From the IMG/VR virus record IMGVR_UViG_3300022934_000114, positions 1-29,217 of that record: a DNA stretch of 29,217 nt; one strand, 5' to 3'. The notes under the pieces were generated by a model, which was not told the origin of the DNA, ran no database searches, and saw only the letters and a list, made by a program, of their open reading frames with translations. A program made the translations under genes and the position numbers. The stretch is from a virus. Shown here piece after piece: positions 5,808 through 12,544 of the stretch (within the stretch, counting starts at the first letter, position 1; the number at the start of each line of letters is the position of its first letter).

Positions 5808-6965
5808 ATGAGCCTATTACAGTTTTGCAAAACCGAAAGGCAGAAAGAAGTAATCAGCCGAGTAGAGAGTGGCGTAAGCCAACGAGCAATCGCAAAAGAG
5901 CTTGGACTATCAAGAAGTACTGTCCAAGATCATTGGGACAAAGTAAAAGCTAAGGCGGCGTCACAGGGCTATAGTCCAGAACACGACTACACACACTCTG
6001 TCCCAGACGGCTACAGCGTTAAAGGCGTCAGCACCTATTATGTAGACGGAAAGCCTGTCGGGCAGTGGGTTAAAAGCCAGTCAGACAAAGAACACGCACT
6101 TCAGGTTGCACTAGAACACTTCAAAGACGGCCTGAAAGACGAACTGCAAGGACTTGCAAAACCTGTTAAGAAAAGCAAAGCCAAAAAGCAGAAAGACCGA
6201 ATGGCTGTCACGATTGTCGGTGATCACCACCTTGGCATGTTGGCGTGGAGTCCCGAGACAGGTAGCGATCCGTGGGACTTACAGATTGCACAAAACACCC
6301 TAATTAAAGGGGTGGACAAGCTACTCGAAAGCACAGGCGATTGCTCTGTCGGCGTACTGCTTAACGTAGGCGACATGATCCACGCTAATAACCTTAAGGG
6401 TGAGACAGGCTCAGGCACCGCCTTAGATGTAGAGGGCAGAGCAGGCAAAACAATACGAGCCGCAGGCAATCTATTCCAAATTATCGTAACTCGCATGCTT
6501 CAGCAGTACGATGAAGTATGGCTTATAAATGCTCGCGGCAATCACGACCCTGACGCCTCACTATGGCTTAACGAAATGCTCCGCATGTACTACGACAAAG
6601 AAAAGCGCGTTAAGGTGTTCGACAACTTCAACAAGTTTATTCACTTTGAGTGGGGCAACAACTTCGTCGTTACGCATCACGGCGACAAGATACGCACTAG
6701 ACAACTGTACGAAGCAATCACACGCGACTACGCCGAGCAGTGGGGACGCACTAAATACCGCTTTGCTTGGACAGGTCACATTCACCATAAGCAGGCAGAA
6801 GAGCTAGGCGGGCTTACGTGGGAAAGCTGGAGTGTACTGCCACCACCAGACGCATGGCACTCAGCCAGTGGCTACGGGTCACAGCGGTCGATTAGTTGTG
6901 TAGTATTAGACAAGGAGCATGGCGAGTTCAGTCGCTTCAAGGTAGGTATCGAGGCGCTACAGTGA
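5808..6965 (+). CDS. Metallophosphoesterase with N-terminal HTH
   Basis: A 385-aa protein. Residues 10-45 are a helix-turn-helix (RVESGVSQRAIAKELGLSRS), residues 112-130 a lysine-rich linker, and 131-385 a calcineurin-like metallophosphoesterase. All metal motifs are present: GDHHLG (138-143), GDMIH (188-192), GNHD (244-247), THH (289-291) and GHIHH (323-327). It should hydrolyse phosphodiesters with two divalent metals. The N-terminal HTH suggests nucleic-acid targeting, and its relatives in phages are usually listed as phosphoesterases of unknown substrate. A GGGGGGGT stretch before ATG 5808 is the ribosome site. Position within the recombination operon fits a DNA-processing nuclease. Confidence 0.85.
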   Translation: MSLLQFCKTERQKEVISRVESGVSQRAIAKELGLSRSTVQDHWDKVKAKAASQGYSPEHDYTHSVPDGYSVKGVSTYYVDGKPVGQWVKSQSDKEHALQVALEHFKDGLKDELQGLAKPVKKSKAKKQKDRMAVTIVGDHHLGMLAWSPETGSDPWDLQIAQNTLIKGVDKLLESTGDCSVGVLLNVGDMIHANNLKGETGSGTALDVEGRAGKTIRAAGNLFQIIVTRMLQQYDEVWLINARGNHDPDASLWLNEMLRMYYDKEKRVKVFDNFNKFIHFEWGNNFVVTHHGDKIRTRQLYEAITRDYAEQWGRTKYRFAWTGHIHHKQAEELGGLTWESWSVLPPPDAWHSASGYGSQRSISCVVLDKEHGEFSRFKVGIEALQ

Positions 6966-7207
6966 TAGAAAAAATGCCTATCATCTCCATGCCATTACCC
7001 GATGGTGGGCAGGTCGTTTGCAGGGTGGACGCCATAACAGCGGCAACAACTAACACGCGCAATGATGACATGACTGACGTTTACATAGACGTAGCATGTC
7101 CCGAGGGAATAACAATAGATGTCGATATTGAGTCTTTTACAACGTCATGGCTCGCGGCGCTTCTCACAACTATTGATGACTGGCGACTCGACCGTGAGAT
7201 GCACTGA
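6962..7207 (+). CDS. Hypothetical small protein
   Basis: An 81-aa acidic protein of unknown role. GTG 6962 overlaps the phosphoesterase stop as GTGA and has GAGG 8 bases upstream, so coupling is likely. The alternative ATG 6974 would give MPIISMPLPDGG at the N-terminus and 77 aa but has no ribosome site. The sequence alternates short strands (QVVCRVDAITAATT, DVYIDVACPEGITIDVDIE) and ends with a Trp-containing helix. It looks like a small beta-rich domain. Confidence 0.55.
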   Translation: MIEKMPIISMPLPDGGQVVCRVDAITAATTNTRNDDMTDVYIDVACPEGITIDVDIESFTTSWLAALLTTIDDWRLDREMH

Positions 7208-7355
7208 TTGCACTAAACCAATGGAGCCGCAATTTACAGGCGACAACGGCACACTTAGAGGCTGGTTTTGCGATTGCGGCAACTGGGAGAAAGCCATCTT
7301 GCGCGAGCGACAATTTACTAAAGATACATACTATGCCACGCAAACAAAGCCTTAA
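7176..7355 (+). CDS. Small zinc-ribbon protein
   Basis: A 59-aa protein (from ATG 7176; GTG 7194 is an alternative that would begin VRCTDC). Cysteine pairs CTDC (residues 9-12) and CDCG (32-34) separated by 19 residues indicate a zinc ribbon. The C-terminal half is basic and helical (WEKAILRERQFTKD). Neither start has a good ribosome site, so translation probably depends on coupling to the overlapping upstream gene. The layout is superficially like the Mu Com zinc-finger regulator, and a Mom-family gene is encoded 3 kb downstream, but this link is speculative. Confidence 0.5.
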   Translation: MTGDSTVRCTDCTKPMEPQFTGDNGTLRGWFCDCGNWEKAILRERQFTKDTYYATQTKP

Positions 7356-7752
7356 AACCGTTAAAGATAAAGCACACGAATTACTTCAACGGCTGGTAAG
7401 AATGAAAGCCGCAGACGAAAGCGGTTATGTGCAGTGCGTATCGTGTGGGGTAGTTAAGCACTACAAGCAAATGGATGGTGGACACTTCATTAGCCGTACC
7501 TATAGTTTTCATTCTCTTCGTGAGGAAAACATACATCCGCAATGCAAAAGCTGTAATAGATTTTTCGGCAAGTGTCATGATGACTATAGGCGGTATATGG
7601 TCGAGATGTACGGTGAAGAGTTCGTTGACTGGCTAACCGATACGAAATGGACAATACACAAGTGGTCTATACCAGACCTAAACGAGCAGATAGCCGACTT
7701 TAAACAGCGCATAAAAGACCAAGAAATACGACTCGGTGAACGTGTGTCGTAG
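7333..7752 (+). CDS. ninG: NinG/Rap-like Holliday-junction nuclease
   Basis: A 139-aa protein with the NinG signature. The zinc site CVSCG (Cys35, Cys38) is followed by MDGGHFISR (residues 47-55), SFHSLREENIHPQCKSCN (58-75, Cys71 and Cys74), and then a helical C-terminus ending with a charged coiled stretch. Lambda NinG (Rap) cuts recombination intermediates such as Holliday junctions and D-loops. This protein is shorter than lambda Rap (about 204 aa), lacking mainly N-terminal residues. It overlaps the zinc-ribbon gene by 23 bases and ends the replication/recombination operon. Confidence 0.85.
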   Translation: MPRKQSLKTVKDKAHELLQRLVRMKAADESGYVQCVSCGVVKHYKQMDGGHFISRTYSFHSLREENIHPQCKSCNRFFGKCHDDYRRYMVEMYGEEFVDWLTDTKWTIHKWSIPDLNEQIADFKQRIKDQEIRLGERVS

Positions 7753-7804
7753 TCTGTAGCTAAATAATGTATAATATATCTGGCGGCCACAGGAGTTGCG
7801 AGTT
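7753..7804 (+). promoter_or_regulatory. Promoter with consensus -10 TATAAT
   Basis: TATAAT at 7770-7775 matches the sigma70 -10 consensus exactly, 30 bases before ATG 7805. No clear -35 hexamer lies 16-18 bases upstream. A CAGGAG ribosome site follows at 7790-7795. The gap follows the NinG-like gene, so a new transcript probably starts here. Confidence 0.5.
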
Positions 7805-7993
7805 ATGTGCATACATCAGCAAAGACAAAGTTTCGCAGAAAGAAACAATTTAGTTGTTAGTACAAGGGTAGTAAGTCTTTTAGAGCGATTAAGTCGTGAC
7901 AAAGGATTTAGTGAGCAAGACTACCTCCGAGTGCTATCACGACATCCAGACAAAGAGCGATTCGTTGCAGAGATTGCTAAACATTATCGTTAA
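7805..7993 (+). CDS. Hypothetical small basic protein
   Basis: A 62-aa protein, strongly charged and helical (STRVVSLLERLSRDKGF, EQDYLRVLSRHPDKERF), of no recognised family. ATG 7805 lies 9 bases after CAGGAG; an in-frame TTG at 7796 touches the ribosome site and is not usable. The first helix could pack as a small DNA-binding or dimerising bundle, but there is no specific motif. It has its own apparent promoter with TATAAT. Confidence 0.6.
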   Translation: MCIHQQRQSFAERNNLVVSTRVVSLLERLSRDKGFSEQDYLRVLSRHPDKERFVAEIAKHYR

Positions 7994-8091
7994 TTAATTT
8001 ACTTTTTTTGTACGAAAGTAGTTTACAGATAACGATATACCGAATACAGTCTCCTACAAGTTCAATAAAGAACTAACAAGGGAGAAGTAAC
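7994..8091 (+). promoter_or_regulatory. Early promoter and conserved leader
   Basis: TTTACA (8022-8027) and TACAGT (8045-8050) are spaced by 17 bases, a reasonable sigma70 promoter. The expected transcript start is followed by GTTC-AATAAA-GAAC (8060-8073) and TAACAAGGGAGA (8074-8085), then ATG 8092. The same arms and the same 12 bases follow the promoter at 2101 (positions 2114-2139), where the loop is CACGTG instead of AATAAA. The shared arrangement suggests common control of the two operons. Confidence 0.6.
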
Positions 8092-8424
8092 ATGGCAACA
8101 AGAGCAACATATCGTTTTTACGCAGGTCAAACAGCTTACCATCACTGGGACGGCTATCCAGAAGGCGCGGCACATTTACTAAGCAACGCATTAGTAGACG
8201 GCGGCGATCTTACTATCGACGCATTTCTCAACGCTAACGAGAAAGCAGAGCAAACTGAAAGCCACGACATACACGGCGACACAGAATACCGTTACGATAT
8301 AGTTCGCAACAATAAAGGTCGATGGAGCGTCAAGGCGTCAGAGCGCATAGACTTCAGCGACAAGTGGCGCATTATTTTCTACGGTTCAGCACGCGATTTC
8401 TTCAAACAATACGGGGCGCTATAA
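8092..8424 (+). CDS. Conserved-type phage hypothetical protein
   Basis: A 110-aa protein that begins MATRATYRFYAG and contains YHHWDGYPEGAAHLL (residues 16-30), a combination I have seen in small proteins of environmental phages and bacteria (recollection). It ends with aromatic-rich strands (RWSVKASERIDF, WRIIFYGSARDFFKQYG). No enzymatic motif is evident. It follows the strong promoter and conserved leader, so it is probably an abundant early product. Confidence 0.7.
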   Translation: MATRATYRFYAGQTAYHHWDGYPEGAAHLLSNALVDGGDLTIDAFLNANEKAEQTESHDIHGDTEYRYDIVRNNKGRWSVKASERIDFSDKWRIIFYGSARDFFKQYGAL

Positions 8425-8425
8425 G

Positions 8426-8701
8426 ATGGGTGAAGTAGTCGATTTTACAAGCAACGAAGAGGTCGATCAGTTCGATGCCTTCGCTACGGACTTGCTCGAT
8501 AAAGTTTTTGATAACTGCACGAACTCGCTACTCGAACCAGAAATGGTTTGCTGGTTAATGGTTACGACCTTTGCTAACTCAATGTTTCACGGTCTTTGCA
8601 AAGAACACGCCGCCGAAGAGTTTGCAAAGTGTATTACAGCAGTGATGATTAATAACGATGTCAGCTTTGAAGAAATGGTTAAAAACCTAAGCAAAGTGTA
8701 A
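8426..8701 (+). CDS. Hypothetical protein
   Basis: A 91-aa acidic, helical protein with several cysteines (NCTNSLLEPEMVCWLMVTTF, GLCKEHAAEEFAKCITAV). The middle helix is hydrophobic but interrupted by charges, so it is probably soluble. It begins one base after the previous stop and its TAA overlaps the next ATG by one base, so the three genes should be translated together. I recognise no family. Confidence 0.65.
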   Translation: MGEVVDFTSNEEVDQFDAFATDLLDKVFDNCTNSLLEPEMVCWLMVTTFANSMFHGLCKEHAAEEFAKCITAVMINNDVSFEEMVKNLSKV

Positions 8702-8925
8702 TGAGTAGTCAATTTACTGAGCAAATGACGTTGACGGAGGTAGCCGCTGAGTTAGGGCTATCCCGTCAGCGGGTAAAGCAAATAGAAAACGCGGCGCTGG
8801 AAAAGCTACGCAATAATCAAAAAGTGAGGGCAATTTATGAGGGACTTATCGACGGATGCGATGGCGCTCGGAATTATAGCAGTCATCTTGATTGTTACGG
8901 CGTTCGGAATAGCAGGGCAGGGTGA
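8701..8925 (+). CDS. Stand-alone sigma70 region-4-like protein
   Basis: A 74-aa protein. Residues 9-39 read MTLTEVAAELGLSRQRVK followed by QIENAALEKLRNN, the helix-turn-helix of sigma70 region 4.2 (consensus LxxVAxxLGxSRxRVRQIExxALxKLR). The rest of a sigma factor (regions 1-3) is absent. Such a piece could bind -35 DNA or the beta-flap of host RNA polymerase and change promoter choice. The ATG overlaps the previous stop by one base and has no ribosome site. The C-terminal 30 residues lie in the segment that overlaps the next gene and may carry little function. Confidence 0.7.
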   Translation: MSSQFTEQMTLTEVAAELGLSRQRVKQIENAALEKLRNNQKVRAIYEGLIDGCDGARNYSSHLDCYGVRNSRAG

Positions 8926-9055
8926 CTATGAAGACGCGCTTGTGGTAGAACAAGAATACTGCGAAATGGTCGATTTATGGGGGAAGACAAATGGCAGAGA
9001 CGGACATCCCGATTGGAGAAAACTTTATCAGCAGGCTTGTACGAGCGACCGATGA
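8837..9055 (+). CDS. Small single-pass membrane protein
   Basis: A 72-aa protein with one hydrophobic segment at residues 10-26 (LGIIAVILIVTAFGIAG), followed by an acidic YEDALVVEQEYCEMVDLW segment and a GHPDWRKLYQQAC end, an arrangement like small membrane proteins common in environmental phages. A GAGGG ribosome site precedes ATG 8837. It overlaps the sigma-like gene by 89 bases and the next gene by 65 bases in different frames, unusually large overlaps. Topology is probably N-in with the acidic part outside, but this is uncertain. Confidence 0.65.
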   Translation: MRDLSTDAMALGIIAVILIVTAFGIAGQGDYEDALVVEQEYCEMVDLWGKTNGRDGHPDWRKLYQQACTSDR

Positions 9056-9206
9056 AGAAGTAGAAAACTGGGTTATAGCGATTCAGGCCGCGCAAGCAAT
9101 GGCAACACGACATCAAGAGGACATGGCCGTGCTATCAGACTACAGAGTGGTAAAGCTAAAGACTAACGATGAGCCGCCACTTGAGATTATCCGCTACGAT
9201 CCGTAG
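8991..9206 (+). CDS. Hypothetical small protein
   Basis: A 71-aa protein, start ATG 8991 with a GGGGGAAG ribosome site in the overlapping gene. It contains a central helix (DEEVENWVIAIQAAQAMATRHQ) and ends with a short strand (PPLEIIRYDP). Acidic, with no membrane segment or motif. It is the last gene before the strong terminator at 9255-9277. Confidence 0.6.
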   Translation: MAETDIPIGENFISRLVRATDEEVENWVIAIQAAQAMATRHQEDMAVLSDYRVVKLKTNDEPPLEIIRYDP

Positions 9207-9213
9207 CACACCT

Positions 9214-9277
9214 TGACGGGCTTTCTTTGTTTGCTTCCTTTCCCGTCACTGATTGCCCGCTAATGCGGGCTTTTTTT
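9214..9277 (+). terminator. Double hairpin terminator of the accessory operon
   Basis: The main hairpin is GCCCGC (9255-9260), loop TAAT, GCGGGC (9265-9270), followed directly by seven T. A second inverted repeat just before it, TGACGGG (9214-9220) with CCCGTCA (9242-9248) and a 21-base loop, could add to termination or serve as a processing site. Together they separate the accessory genes from the late operon. Confidence 0.9.
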
Positions 9278-9398
9278 GCCCAAAACGAACGCAAAACGGT
9301 CCTTTTTAAGTGCGCTTTTTACCCTTAAAAAATAAGCGTTATTTATTGTCCGCACCCTTTTGGCATATATTGGTATAATATGTCGCGGGGGACACTAT
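9278..9398 (+). promoter_or_regulatory. Extended -10 promoter of the modification and packaging operon
   Basis: TGGTATAAT at 9371-9379 is a perfect extended -10 (TGn plus TATAAT). There is no good -35, as usual for extended -10 promoters. Upstream lies an inverted repeat TTTTTAAG (9303-9310) and CTTAAAAA (about 9323-9330) that could bind a regulator. A GGGGGAC ribosome site follows at 9386-9392. The position right after the terminator suggests that genes from 9399 on start from here. Confidence 0.65.
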
Positions 9399-9599
9399 AT
9401 GTTGCAAACAGTAACAATAGAATGGCATCCTGTAGAAACTGGCAGTATGCCAAGGCAAGAGGGTAGCTACTTAGTCGCATTCGATGACGGCGCGGTAGAA
9501 ACTTTCCCCATGTCACACCAAGACATTAAACGCGGAGAAGTGAAAGACGGGCAAACACATGGCCTACTATGGGCCGAAGGTATACCGTCACCTTTATGA
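9399..9599 (+). CDS. DUF551-like small protein
   Basis: A 66-aa protein, start ATG 9399 after GGGGGAC; the in-frame TTG at 9360 lies upstream of the -10 element and is rejected. The pattern IEWHPVETGSMPRQEGSYLV followed by AFDDGAVETF and a C-terminal GLLWAEGIPSPL recalls the DUF551 family (WxPV..MP..G.Y.V..DDG.V), whose function is unknown. The four-base gap before the ParB-like gene suggests joint translation. Confidence 0.6.
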   Translation: MLQTVTIEWHPVETGSMPRQEGSYLVAFDDGAVETFPMSHQDIKRGEVKDGQTHGLLWAEGIPSPL

Positions 9600-9602
9600 C
9601 TT

Positions 9603-10118
9603 ATGAACCTATCTATCAGCTATAAGCTAACCGAAGACCTATTCCCCTACGCTATGAACAGTCGCACACACAGCGACGAGCAAGTAGCACAAATTGCGGC
9701 GAGCATTATGGAGTTTGGTTTTACTAACCCCATACTCGTCGATGAGAAAAATAGCATCATTGCAGGGCATGGCAGACTACTAGCGGCTAAACGACTCAAA
9801 CTACCTGAAGTCCCTACTATCGAACTAATTGGGCTAAGTGAAGCACAGCGCAAAGCCTATGTAATTGCTGACAACAAGTTAGCATTAAATGCAGGCTGGG
9901 ATAACGAGGCACTATTTACTGAGTTGAAGCGGTTACAGGAGTTCGACTTCAACCTCGACCTATTAGGGTTTGAAACAGATGAACTATCGTTACTACTTAA
10001 CGAAGTAGACTTCGAACCAGCAAGCGAAGCAGACCAAGGGCAATTAGATGAGCTAGACCCAAAATGGGTAACGTGTCCGCACTGTGATAGTCAGTTTGAT
10101 TTGAGGGAGGCCGAATGA
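9603..10118 (+). CDS. ParB/Srx-domain protein
   Basis: A 171-aa protein. Residues 8-95 form a ParB N-terminal/sulfiredoxin-like domain: YKLTEDLFPYAMNSRTHS, then QVAQIAASIMEFGFTNPILV and AGHGRLLAAKRL, the nucleotide-binding GxGR loop at 55-58. There is no HTH or C-terminal dimer domain of a chromosomal ParB, so it is the short form found in phages beside modification or terminase genes, which may act as a nuclease or ATPase/CTPase. The C-terminus adds a CPHC motif (158-161) in WVTCPHCDSQFDLREAE, a likely partial metal site. A parS-like palindrome sits at 2114-2127; binding by this protein is doubtful because the HTH is missing. Confidence 0.85.
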   Translation: MNLSISYKLTEDLFPYAMNSRTHSDEQVAQIAASIMEFGFTNPILVDEKNSIIAGHGRLLAAKRLKLPEVPTIELIGLSEAQRKAYVIADNKLALNAGWDNEALFTELKRLQEFDFNLDLLGFETDELSLLLNEVDFEPASEADQGQLDELDPKWVTCPHCDSQFDLREAE

Positions 10119-10324
10119 ATCACGAGACAAAAAACAAAAACATTCTCAACCGCTTTGAGTCCAGAGAAGGCGGGGTACGCAGTAAGGCATTCAGAGTTGA
10201 GCTAGTAGACGGCACGAAAATGACTGTAGTTGACCTTGATTACAAAGGCATTGAAGAAGTAGTGCGGTCTGTTAAAAACAAATTTGGCGAGCGGCTTAGA
10301 AGTGTCACAGAAGCCTACGCTTAA
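10115..10324 (+). CDS. Hypothetical small protein
   Basis: A 69-aa basic protein lodged between the ParB-like and Mom-like genes. The ATG overlaps the ParB-like stop by four bases after a GGAGGCC ribosome site. It begins with a polar, Lys/Asn-rich stretch and then a two-strand segment (AFRVELVDGTKMTVVDLDY) and a helix (IEEVVRSVKNKFGERLRSV). The 3' end overlaps the Mom-like start. No family recognised. Confidence 0.6.
   Translation: MNHETKNKNILNRFESREGGVRSKAFRVELVDGTKMTVVDLDYKGIEEVVRSVKNKFGERLRSVTEAYA
10290..10321 (+). promoter_or_regulatory. Hairpin enclosing the GTG start of the Mom-like gene
   Basis: GGCTT (10293-10297) pairs with AAGCC (10311-10315), and outer AGC (10290-10292) can pair with GCT (10319-10321) across a 3-base bulge. 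The start codon GTG 10302 lies in the 13-base loop. Such a structure could limit initiation. In phage Mu, mom translation is blocked by an RNA structure that Com opens; similarity of mechanism here is only an idea. Confidence 0.3.
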
Positions 10325-10997
10325 AATCGACTGGGCAAGTCATGAGGCGGCTAAGTTTGCGTGCGTGAACTGGCACTACAGTGCAGTGATACCTGTCGGC
10401 AAGTTAGTCAAAGTAGGTGCGTGGGAAGATGGCAAATTCATCGGCGTCGTTTTATTTGGTCGTGGCGCTAACAACAATATGCTCAAGCCATATGGGTTAA
10501 AAGCTGACCAAGGTTGTGAGTTAGTAAGAATCGCACTCAAATCTCACAAAACGCCTGTGAGTAAAATTATGGCCATAGCAATTAAGTTCCTTAAAAAAAG
10601 CAACCCTAACCTTCGTTTGATTGTAAGTTATGCTGACGCAGATCAAGATCATCATGGTGGCATCTATCAAGCTACGAATTGGGTTTATACTGGGTTAAAA
10701 AATGCAGGGTCTATGGGTGCTTTTATAATCAATGGGAAAAAAACACACCCGAAAAGTGTTCACAGCAAAGGTGTAAAGCAAAGCATTGAAAGTGTTAGAA
10801 AGCATTTAGACCCTAATGCAGAAATTTTTTACACAAAAGGAAAGCACTGCTACTTAATGCCTTTAGATGACAACACTAGAAACAAAGTGCTATTTTTATC
10901 CAAGCCATACCCTAAGCGTACAAAAGAGCAGGCGCTAGGTGACCAACCTAGTCTGGGCGGTGCAACTCCGACCTGTACGCTCCAACCTAATGGCTAA
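10302..10997 (+). CDS. Mom-family adenine modification enzyme
   Basis: A 231-aa protein. The N-terminal half carries the Mom/GNAT-like pattern: WHYSAVIPVGKLVKVG, WEDGKFIGVVLFGRGAN, then CELVRIALKSH and a LIVSYADADQDHHGGIYQ stretch. In Mu, Mom adds a methylcarbamoyl group to adenine N6 in double-stranded DNA and protects it from restriction; by family this protein should modify the phage DNA the same way. The start is probably GTG 10302 (an in-frame TTG at 10284 is less likely), overlapping the upstream gene. The C-terminal tail, GDQPSLGGATPTCTLQPNG, resembles low-complexity tails of this family. It is followed directly by terminase genes, so modification precedes packaging in the operon. Confidence 0.8.
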   Translation: MSQKPTLKIDWASHEAAKFACVNWHYSAVIPVGKLVKVGAWEDGKFIGVVLFGRGANNNMLKPYGLKADQGCELVRIALKSHKTPVSKIMAIAIKFLKKSNPNLRLIVSYADADQDHHGGIYQATNWVYTGLKNAGSMGAFIINGKKTHPKSVHSKGVKQSIESVRKHLDPNAEIFYTKGKHCYLMPLDDNTRNKVLFLSKPYPKRTKEQALGDQPSLGGATPTCTLQPNG

Positions 10998-11346
10998 AAA
11001 CAGCGGAGGTCGTCCGCGCACAGAACTTACTGATGCACAGATTGCAGAGCTAGAGACATTAGCCGCTGTATTGAATCAAGATCAAATAGCCGATTACATG
11101 GGTATACCTGCCCGCACATTGCGAGCAATTCTTTCTCGTGATGAGCTGGTTTCTGCCGCCTATAAAAAAGGCAGAGCAAAAGCTATCGGTAGAGTCAGCC
11201 AAAGCCTGTTGCGTAGTGCAACAGAAGGCAATACGACTGCACAGATTTTCTATCTAAAGACACAAGCAGGATGGAAAGAGACAGAGACAGAAGCGCAAGA
11301 CTTGCCGCCTGTAGTCATACAGCTTACGCGCGATGAAGCTGACTAA
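10990..11346 (+). CDS. terS: Terminase small subunit
   Basis: A 118-aa protein. Residues 4-50 form an HTH (GGRPRTELTDAQIAELETLA, then LNQDQIADYMGIPARTL), followed by a helical oligomerisation region with KKGRAKAIGRVSQSLL and the typical GNTTAQIFYLKTQAGWKE end. TerS recognises the packaging site on phage DNA and regulates the large subunit. ATG 10990 gives MAKNSGGRP; a GTG at 10939 in frame would add 17 residues inside the Mom-like gene and is unlikely. It overlaps the Mom-like stop by 8 bases, and terL starts 14 bases before its end. Confidence 0.85.
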   Translation: MAKNSGGRPRTELTDAQIAELETLAAVLNQDQIADYMGIPARTLRAILSRDELVSAAYKKGRAKAIGRVSQSLLRSATEGNTTAQIFYLKTQAGWKETETEAQDLPPVVIQLTRDEAD

Positions 11347-12544
11347 GCCGCAAACCAAAATATTCGATGACCCTGCTCGTTTCCGTGTCATAGTCGCAGG
11401 CCGACGATTCGGCAAAACTTTTCTTAGTACAGCGGAAATACTTAGCAAAGCCTTGAGCGCTAAAGATCAGCATGTCTGGTACGTCGCCCCTACCTATAAG
11501 GCCGCGAAAGAAATTGCATGGGAGATGCTCATTGAGCAAATACCTCGTGAGTACATAGCCAAGACAAATGAATCGTCGCTGACTATTTACCTGCTAAATG
11601 GCTCAACCATCGCACTGAAAGGTGCTGAGAAACCTGACAACCTACGTGGCCGATCATTGGATTTCGTTGTGCTAGATGAGTTCGCTGATATGCGTAAAGA
11701 GGCGTGGTTTGAGGTAATTAGACCCTCCCTCAGCGATAGGGTTGGCTCTGCCGTTTTTATAGGCACGCCAAAGGGAAGGAACCATTTTTATGACTTATAT
11801 GGCAAGGGGCTAGATGAAGATGAAGGATGGAGTGCGCATCAATACACAACGATTCAAGGCGGAAATGTACCACCGTCAGAAATTGAGTCAGCTAAAGCGG
11901 ACTTGGACGAACGAACCTTCCAGCAAGAATACGAAGCCAAATTCGTCAACTACAGCGGCATCATCTACTACGGATTCAAACGAGAAGAGTCAGTTGCAAG
12001 ACATACCGACGATATCGGTGTCATACACGTAGGCATGGACTTTAACCTCGATCCGATGTCTGCTGTGCTGATGACACGCAAGGGCGACACGCTTCACGTC
12101 TTCGACGAAATCGTAATGTTTGGCTCGAATACCGATGAGATGGTTGCAGAGCTTCGCGAACGCTACGGAAATGGTACAATAGTGATATACCCTGACCCTG
12201 CGAGTCGGCAACGTAAAACGAGCGCAGGTGGTAGGACAGACCTGTCTATATTGCAGAACGCGGGTTTCGAGGTACGCGTCCGAAACTCTCATGCGGCAGT
12301 ACGAGACAGAATTAACGCGGTAAACAGTCGCTTACTATCTAACGATGGACAGCGGCGGTTATACGTTGACCCTAAGTGCAAGAAGGTGATTGAGTCATTG
12401 GAACGCCATACCTACAAGGAAGGCACCAGCCAGCCCGAGAAAGACGGCTTTGACCACATGAACGACGCGCTTGGTTATGCGGTGGAGTATCTATTCCCAA
12501 TTAAAAAGGCAAACGCGCCGCAAGCCCCGCAGAGGTGGACGTAA
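11333..12544 (+). CDS. terL: Terminase large subunit
   Basis: A 403-aa packaging motor. The ATPase domain has Walker A AGRRFGKT (residues 22-29), Walker B VVLDEFAD (112-119, Asp115 and Glu116) and an IGTPKGRNHF coupling segment (143-152). The RNase H-like nuclease domain has GMDFN (Asp236), an acidic FDEI (Asp258), YPDPA (Asp288) and DHMNDALGY (Asp374, Asp378). It cuts concatemers and drives DNA into the procapsid using ATP. The length is near the lower end for TerL but every motif is intact. It is translated from ATG 11333 inside the end of terS and directly precedes the portal gene. Confidence 0.95.
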   Translation: MKLTKPQTKIFDDPARFRVIVAGRRFGKTFLSTAEILSKALSAKDQHVWYVAPTYKAAKEIAWEMLIEQIPREYIAKTNESSLTIYLLNGSTIALKGAEKPDNLRGRSLDFVVLDEFADMRKEAWFEVIRPSLSDRVGSAVFIGTPKGRNHFYDLYGKGLDEDEGWSAHQYTTIQGGNVPPSEIESAKADLDERTFQQEYEAKFVNYSGIIYYGFKREESVARHTDDIGVIHVGMDFNLDPMSAVLMTRKGDTLHVFDEIVMFGSNTDEMVAELRERYGNGTIVIYPDPASRQRKTSAGGRTDLSILQNAGFEVRVRNSHAAVRDRINAVNSRLLSNDGQRRLYVDPKCKKVIESLERHTYKEGTSQPEKDGFDHMNDALGYAVEYLFPIKKANAPQAPQRWT

